Shown: piece by piece, positions 39,497 to 41,196 of the stretch
How positions within the stretch are numbered: the first letter of the stretch is position 1
How the letters are laid out: each line of letters begins with the position of its first letter
Source: Saccoglossus kowalevskii
Taxonomy: Eukaryota; Hemichordata; Enteropneusta; Harrimaniidae
DNA length: 41,196 nucleotides
NCBI RefSeq assembly: GCF_000003605.2
Contig: NW_003138320.1
Location: 127,011-168,206, forward strand
Direction: 5' to 3'
Position numbers and translations under genes: made by a program
Notes under the pieces: generated by a model
What the model was told of the DNA's origin: nothing
Databases searched by the model: none
What the model saw: only the letters and a program-made list of their open reading frames with translations

Positions 39497-39591
39497 ATTA
39501 AAGATGTAGTTTTTTTTGGCCTATGTTAATAATAAAGCTGGTAAATCCTTTCCCAGCAATAATTAGTGTGAGCCTCTACTACATCTTTAAT
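39497..39591. mobile_element. 95-bp element with 14-bp perfect terminal inverted repeats
   Basis: ATTAAAGATGTAGT (39497-39510) faces its exact reverse complement (39578-39591). The interior is T-rich then CTGGTAAATCCTTTCCCAGC. A TTAA lies at each end, again compatible with a TTAA-targeting MITE. Confidence 0.7.
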
Positions 39592-39777
39592 ACATGTCAT
39601 ATCAGTTAAAACATGTCATGCCCTGGGTCTCGTGTGAAATAGGATGCATGCAAATTAAATAACATTGTTTATTTACTAAAACAAATTTCTTCATGGTACT
39701 TTATGACAAATACTAAGCACCATATGAATGCCAGCTGTTGTATAAAATGTTTTGACATAATACTTACAGTACATGTA

Positions 39778-40000
39778 TTTAACCTTTTCACCACCAGTTC
39801 CCTCTTTTGATCACAAATTTACAAAATAGTCTCATTTATAGTCAACACTTTTTTTCAGACAATTGGGGAAAAAATGGCCAAATGTTTGGAGTAAAAAGTG
39901 AAAATTGACTCAAATTTTGTCATTCCCAGAAATATTCAAGAATATAAGAAAAAAAGTGCAGACAAATTTGGATGAGAAAGTCGGCTAATGAAAAGATTAA
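39778..40000. mobile_element. MITE family F, copy 4
   Basis: The left end is TTAACCTTTTCACCACCAG. The right end, GGCTAATGAAAAGATTAA, is a decayed inverted repeat. The body includes CAAATTTACAAAATAGTCTC, AAATGGCCAAATGTTTGG and AAAGTGCAGACAAATTTGG, the last matching the 13421-13656 copy inverted. Confidence 0.7.
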
Positions 40001-40231
40001 TCTAAAATGGAAAAACACACTTATATAATTGACAGAGGTATGTCTATAGTCAAAATAAGTCATATTTTTATAATCCAGAATACAATACATGTAAATGCAA
40101 TTTTGTGTCTAGATGTGCTTCCATTGTAGATGCGCTTCTGATAGATCAAACAGGATAGTACGTGTTATTTCCTTGTCACATTAAACTGAAATGGAATTAC
40201 CTGGTTTTATGTGAATACAGTTTTCATATAC

Positions 40232-40301
40232 CCCTTCCAGTTGCTGTGGTCTGTTGGGATCAGATCTGATGGCGGCAGTTAGTACAACTTGCTCTACATT
40301 A
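40232..40301 (-). CDS. Candidate exon, perhaps of the same - strand gene
   Basis: A 70-nt segment lies between acceptor TTGAATCCTAG and donor GTATATG. One frame is open: one base, then 23 codons including N-V-E-Q-V-V-L-T-A-A-I-R-S-D-P-N-R-P-Q-Q. It looks protein-like and uses the same GTATAT donor type as the exons at 36661 and 37277. It ends in phase 0, whereas exon 37277-37308 needs a phase-2 predecessor, so an unseen exon must lie between them, or this belongs to another transcript. Confidence 0.4.
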
Positions 40302-40545
40302 CTAGGATTCAAACAAAACAAACAAAATGGACATATTTAAAGAGTTAGTTATAAAAAAATGAGGAAATGATGTTATGATAACAGATGTACAGGTGGAGGT
40401 TTCGGACACCTTTTTTGATGACTAATAAAATCACCTTCAAGCTTTGAAGTATCACCATGTTGTGTTTGATATGGTTTCTATAGTGATGTATTACAATGTG
40501 TTTAAAAACACTGATTTTTACACATGCAGTTCAGATTGTGATGTA

Positions 40546-40679
40546 TGTTACATGGAAGCTATGTATTTAGCATGTAATACCATTATGTAATACTGACATC
40601 TACGTTCAGTTTGAGAAATAAAGTTACCCAGTGGTCACTGGTGGACAAGACAACATGGCGGCAAAATCATTATTTTACA
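40546..40679 (+). mobile_element. Short 5' LTR of a Ty3/gypsy retrotransposon
   Basis: The LTR ends in TTTTACA at 40679, directly before the primer-binding site. It contains a polyadenylation word AATAAA at 40617-40622. The start is uncertain: TGTTACA at 40546 or TGTGATG at 40537 would give an LTR of about 134-143 bp. The 3' LTR is outside the window, so the boundary cannot be checked here. Confidence 0.55.
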
Positions 40680-40692
40680 TGGTGTCAGAAGT
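40680..40692 (+). other. Primer-binding site, tRNA-Leu type
   Basis: TGGTGTCAGAAGT is the exact complement of the 3' end of animal tRNA-Leu including CCA. The match stops at the next base. Confidence 0.75.
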
Positions 40693-40703
40693 TGACGGAT
40701 AAA

Positions 40704-41196
40704 ATGGCACTCTCGAACATACAATTGAAACCCCCAGTGTCCCTTAGCCTGGATGGCAACGTCGCACAGAACTGGAAGGAGTTCCGACGGAGCTGGGAAT
40801 TGTTCTCTCTAGCAGCAGAACTGAATAAAAAAGTCGCCACATTCCTCCATGTTGCCGGGATCGCAGCGCAACAGGTATTTGAAACATTTCAGTTTACTGA
40901 CGCCGATGATAAGAAGAAAATCGAGCCAGTCATAAACAAATTCGCTGGTTATTGCGAACCAAAGAAGAATATCACAGTAACTCGTTACTTATTTAACACA
41001 AGACATCAAAAGATAAACGAAACGTTCACGGACTATTTGACCGCATTGCGCACATTGTTAAAAGACTGTAGCCTTCCCCCGGATTTGGCGAGCGAATTTT
41101 TAAGAGATCGTATCGTTTGTGGAATCAGAAATGAGAAGTGAGAGAAAGATTGCTTAGAACTGACGACTTGACCTTGCAAAAAGCAATCAACGCATG
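40704..41196 (+). pseudogene. Ty3/gypsy retrotransposon gag, frameshifted and truncated by window end
   Basis: From ATG 40704 the frame gives 145 residues with the retrotransposon capsid pattern: W-K-E-F-R-R-S-W near residue 23, F-L-H-V-A-G, F-A-G-Y-C-E-P-K-K-N and T-R-Y-L-F-N-T-R. It stops at TGA 41139-41141. Immediately after the Glu-Lys before this stop, the following ~50 bases stay open in another frame and read as typical gag continuation, which indicates a single-base deletion (or assembly error) at that point. The region that would encode a zinc knuckle, protease and reverse transcriptase lies beyond the window. The element is dispersed-repeat DNA, not a host gene. Confidence 0.8.

Overview
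This is eukaryotic (animal) DNA: AT-rich, short exons with GT-AG introns, abundant non-autonomous transposable elements, several minisatellites and no prokaryotic gene organisation. The recurrent ACATGTA-type words, the repeat styles and the Ty3/gypsy element suggest a marine invertebrate, possibly a lophotrochozoan such as a mollusc or brachiopod; that placement is an impression, not a demonstration.

Three protein-coding loci have good sequence support. (1) A complete five-exon small-GTPase gene on the + strand (27343-32615) is the orthologue of CPLANE2/RSG1, a ciliogenesis and planar-polarity effector. Its reading frame closes only if the last intron is a U12-type AT-AC intron (31612-32389), which has near-consensus 5' splice-site and branch-point sequences and cuts the G4 guanine-specificity motif. 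(2) Head-to-head on the - strand, the first coding exon of an F-box protein (25963-26110) matches FBXO42. The two genes share a roughly 1.2 kb divergent intergenic region, and they are also neighbours in human at 1p36.13, so this looks like old microsynteny. (3) Convergent to CPLANE2, four phase-compatible exons on the - strand (37308 down to 35211) form the 3' end of a gene I cannot name; a further exon at 40232-40301 may belong to it. At the right edge a Ty3/gypsy LTR retrotransposon begins (short 5' LTR, tRNA-Leu primer-binding site, frameshifted gag).

The left 26 kb holds no confident gene, only two weak exon candidates on the - strand. It may be intron or intergenic DNA 3' of FBXO42 exon 1. 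It contains a 33-bp repeat at the left edge, a 54-bp minisatellite (3781-4267), a 2.2-kb satellite of 37-bp units with higher-order structure (6829-8988), a 64-bp array that grew out of a dispersed element (24005-24400), and many small inverted-repeat elements. The dispersed families are: A (foldback, ends TACTGTAAAATACTTTATTTTC-like), B (AATTTCACTG-rich relative of A), C (TTAAAGCGRGGGAGTCGTCAC ends), D (TTTAAAGGGCGGCAGTCGTC ends), E (TTAAAGGGCAGTGGTTGC ends), F (TTAACCTTTTCACCACCAG ends) and G (GGTCACCAGCYT ends).

The most unusual signal is a pair of 34-bp palindromes (20285-20318 and 28100-28133). Each has 16-bp perfect arms, a 2-nt centre and exact 7-bp flanking direct repeats. They share the outer sequence CAYAGWCCCTC but differ at six arm positions, each difference compensated in the opposite arm. 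They look like the smallest possible members of a mobile palindrome family.
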